NCBI GenBank assembly: GCA_964425695.1 | Contig: CAYRNF010000010.1 | Coordinates: forward strand, 39,804-103,803 | Direction of reading: 5' to 3' | DNA length: 64,000 bases | Origin: JAKPBU01 sp964425695 | GTDB lineage: Bacteria; Pseudomonadota; Gammaproteobacteria; Xanthomonadales; Xanthomonadaceae | Notes under the pieces: generated by a model | What the model was told of the DNA's origin: nothing | Seen by the model: only the letters and a program-made list of their open reading frames with translations | Databases searched by the model: none | Program-made: the position numbers and the translations under genes | Shown: one piece after another, positions 62,152 to 64,000 of the stretch | Layout of the letters: each line of letters opens with the position of its first letter | How positions within the stretch are numbered: the stretch's first letter is position 1

Positions 62152-63305
62152 ATGGCGCTGCTGGTTCCCGAGAAGCTGGATGCGCCGGGCACCCACGTGC
62201 TGGTGCTCGGGGTCAGCGCGTACCGGCATTTCACCGGCGGCAGCGCGCCCAGCGAGCGCGGCAAGAAGTTCCGCATGCGCCAGCTCAGCGCCGCCGCGCG
62301 CTCGGCGTCGGAGTTCGCGGCCTGGATGCTCGCGAAGTACCGCAACCCGGTCGCGCCGCTGGCCAGCCTGCGCGTGCTGCTGTCGCCATCGGACGGCGAG
62401 CAGCTCGAACCCGGCATCGCCGCGCTGATGCCCGCCACGCCGGAGGCCGGCGCCGCGACGCTGGCCAACGTCCGGGCCGACCTGCTGGCTTTCCGCAAGG
62501 CGTGCGCGACGCACCCCGACAACGTCGCGATCGTGTATGCCGCCGGCCATGGCGTGCAGCTCAGCAAGAACGGCGCCATCGTGCTGCTGCACGACTGCGG
62601 CGACGACGCGCACCTGACCGAGCTCGAAGGCGCGATCGACATGGCGGGCGTGCACGCCGGCTTCAACCATCCGGATACGGCGCAGACCCAGTTCTGGTTC
62701 ATCGACGCCTGCCGCCAGGAACCGGCGATGGCCGAGCGCTACGAGACGATGGACGCCGGGCTCACGCTGGACACGCTGCCCGGCAGCGCGCGCACCAACC
62801 CGGTGTTCCTAGCCTCGTCCACGCAGATGGCCGCCTTCGCGCGCGTGGGCGGCCGCACGCTGTTCTGCGAGGCGCTGCTGTCGGGGCTGCAGGGCGGCTT
62901 CGCGGCGCCGCCGGACGACAACGTGCCCAGCTGGCACGTGTCGGTGAGCCAGCTCACCACGCGCCTGGACCGCCAGGTGCAGGCGCTTGCCGCGGCCGAG
63001 GCGCTGGAGCAGCCGGTGGACATCGGCGGACGGCCCACGCAGGCGCTGTTCCACGCCTTCGACCAGCCGCCCGAAGCCACGGTGGACGTGACCGTGCAGC
63101 CCGACGGCCTGGCCGCGCAATGCGTGGGGACGCTGTCGCACCGCAAGCTGGGCAAGGTGCTGGATGCCAACCAGCAATGGCCGATGCATGGCGTGGTGCG
63201 CGCCGGCATCTACGAACTGTCGGTGGACGTGGGCGACCCGGCGCGCAACTTCTTCGACTACATCACCGTGGTGCCGCCCGCGTTCACCCGCAAGGTGGCG
63301 ATGGA

Positions 63306-63309
<4 letters not shown>
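62152..63309 (+). CDS. Caspase-like cysteine protease (peptidase C14)
   Basis: A 385-residue protein with an N-terminal caspase p20-like domain: THVLVLGVSAYRHF opens the fold, catalytic H133 is in VAIVYAAGHGVQLS and catalytic C187 in TQFWFIDACRQEP. From about residue 305 a separate beta-rich C-terminal domain follows (TVDVTVQPDGLAAQCVGTLSHRKLGK...YELSVDVGDPARNFFDYITV). Bacterial caspases often belong to signalling or abortive-infection systems, acting on a neighbour-encoded protein. Its ATG follows the DUF2235 stop by one base and its stop overlaps the start of the third gene. Confidence 0.87.

Positions 63310-64000
<691 letters not shown>

Overview
The window looks like chromosomal DNA of a very GC-rich gammaproteobacterium of the Xanthomonadaceae/Lysobacteraceae (Lysobacter, Luteimonas or Pseudoxanthomonas type). 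The evidence is the queA-tgt-yajC-secD-secF order, the map-glnD-dapD-arsC/yffB-dapE-asnB run, GspA/GspB type II secretion genes, a bTHX ribosomal protein, and GTAG-headed and GTCATTCCCGCG-type palindromic intergenic repeats. The genus is not proven. No tRNA, rRNA, CRISPR array, insertion sequence or prophage was seen.

Layout. 0.3-2.4 kb: a class III aminotransferase divergent from an Lrp/AsnC regulator. 2.5-8.6 kb: queA, tgt (queuosine) and yajC-secD-secF, closed by a strong terminator. 8.9-11.3 kb: lpxH and gltX. 11.5-15.0 kb: zinc cluster with zur, a ZnuD-like TonB receptor and a MerC-like protein, with a Zur-box-like dyad in the divergent promoter. 15.1-25.4 kb: bTHX, a secreted dipeptidase, hutI, hutF and hutU interleaved with an Ada-AlkA/ogt repair pair and a secreted phosphodiesterase. 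25.4-37.9 kb: a second TonB receptor, an S9 peptidase, an old-yellow-enzyme reductase and many small enzymes. 38.0-52.2 kb: DUF2207/LemA pair, a ClpP-like lipoprotein, an ECF sigma unit, secreted MsrA/MsrB, GspA/GspB and transporters. 52.4-60.5 kb: map-glnD-dapD-arsC-dapE with overlapping start and stop codons, then asnB. 61-64 kb: a three-gene overlapping or abutting operon (DUF2235 hydrolase, caspase-like protease, polyglutamine protein) cut by the window end.

Three observations stand out. (1) Upstream of asnB lies a 25-codon reading frame with five Asn codons within ten positions. It is followed by a perfect GC-rich hairpin, a T6 run and then asnB, which looks like asparagine-responsive ribosome-mediated attenuation. 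(2) A DUF2235-caspase-polyQ operon at the window end resembles a toxin or defence module of unknown mechanism. (3) A recurring promoter layout puts a -10-like hexamer exactly 6 nt before the ATG (lpxH, the phosphodiesterase, the S4-domain gene, an EamA transporter, map and the asnB leader), which implies leaderless mRNAs. DapD also carries an 81-residue Lys/Ala/Pro histone-H1-like N-terminal extension encoded partly by a 15-bp tandem repeat.

All calls come from reading the sequence and recalling family features. No database search was run.
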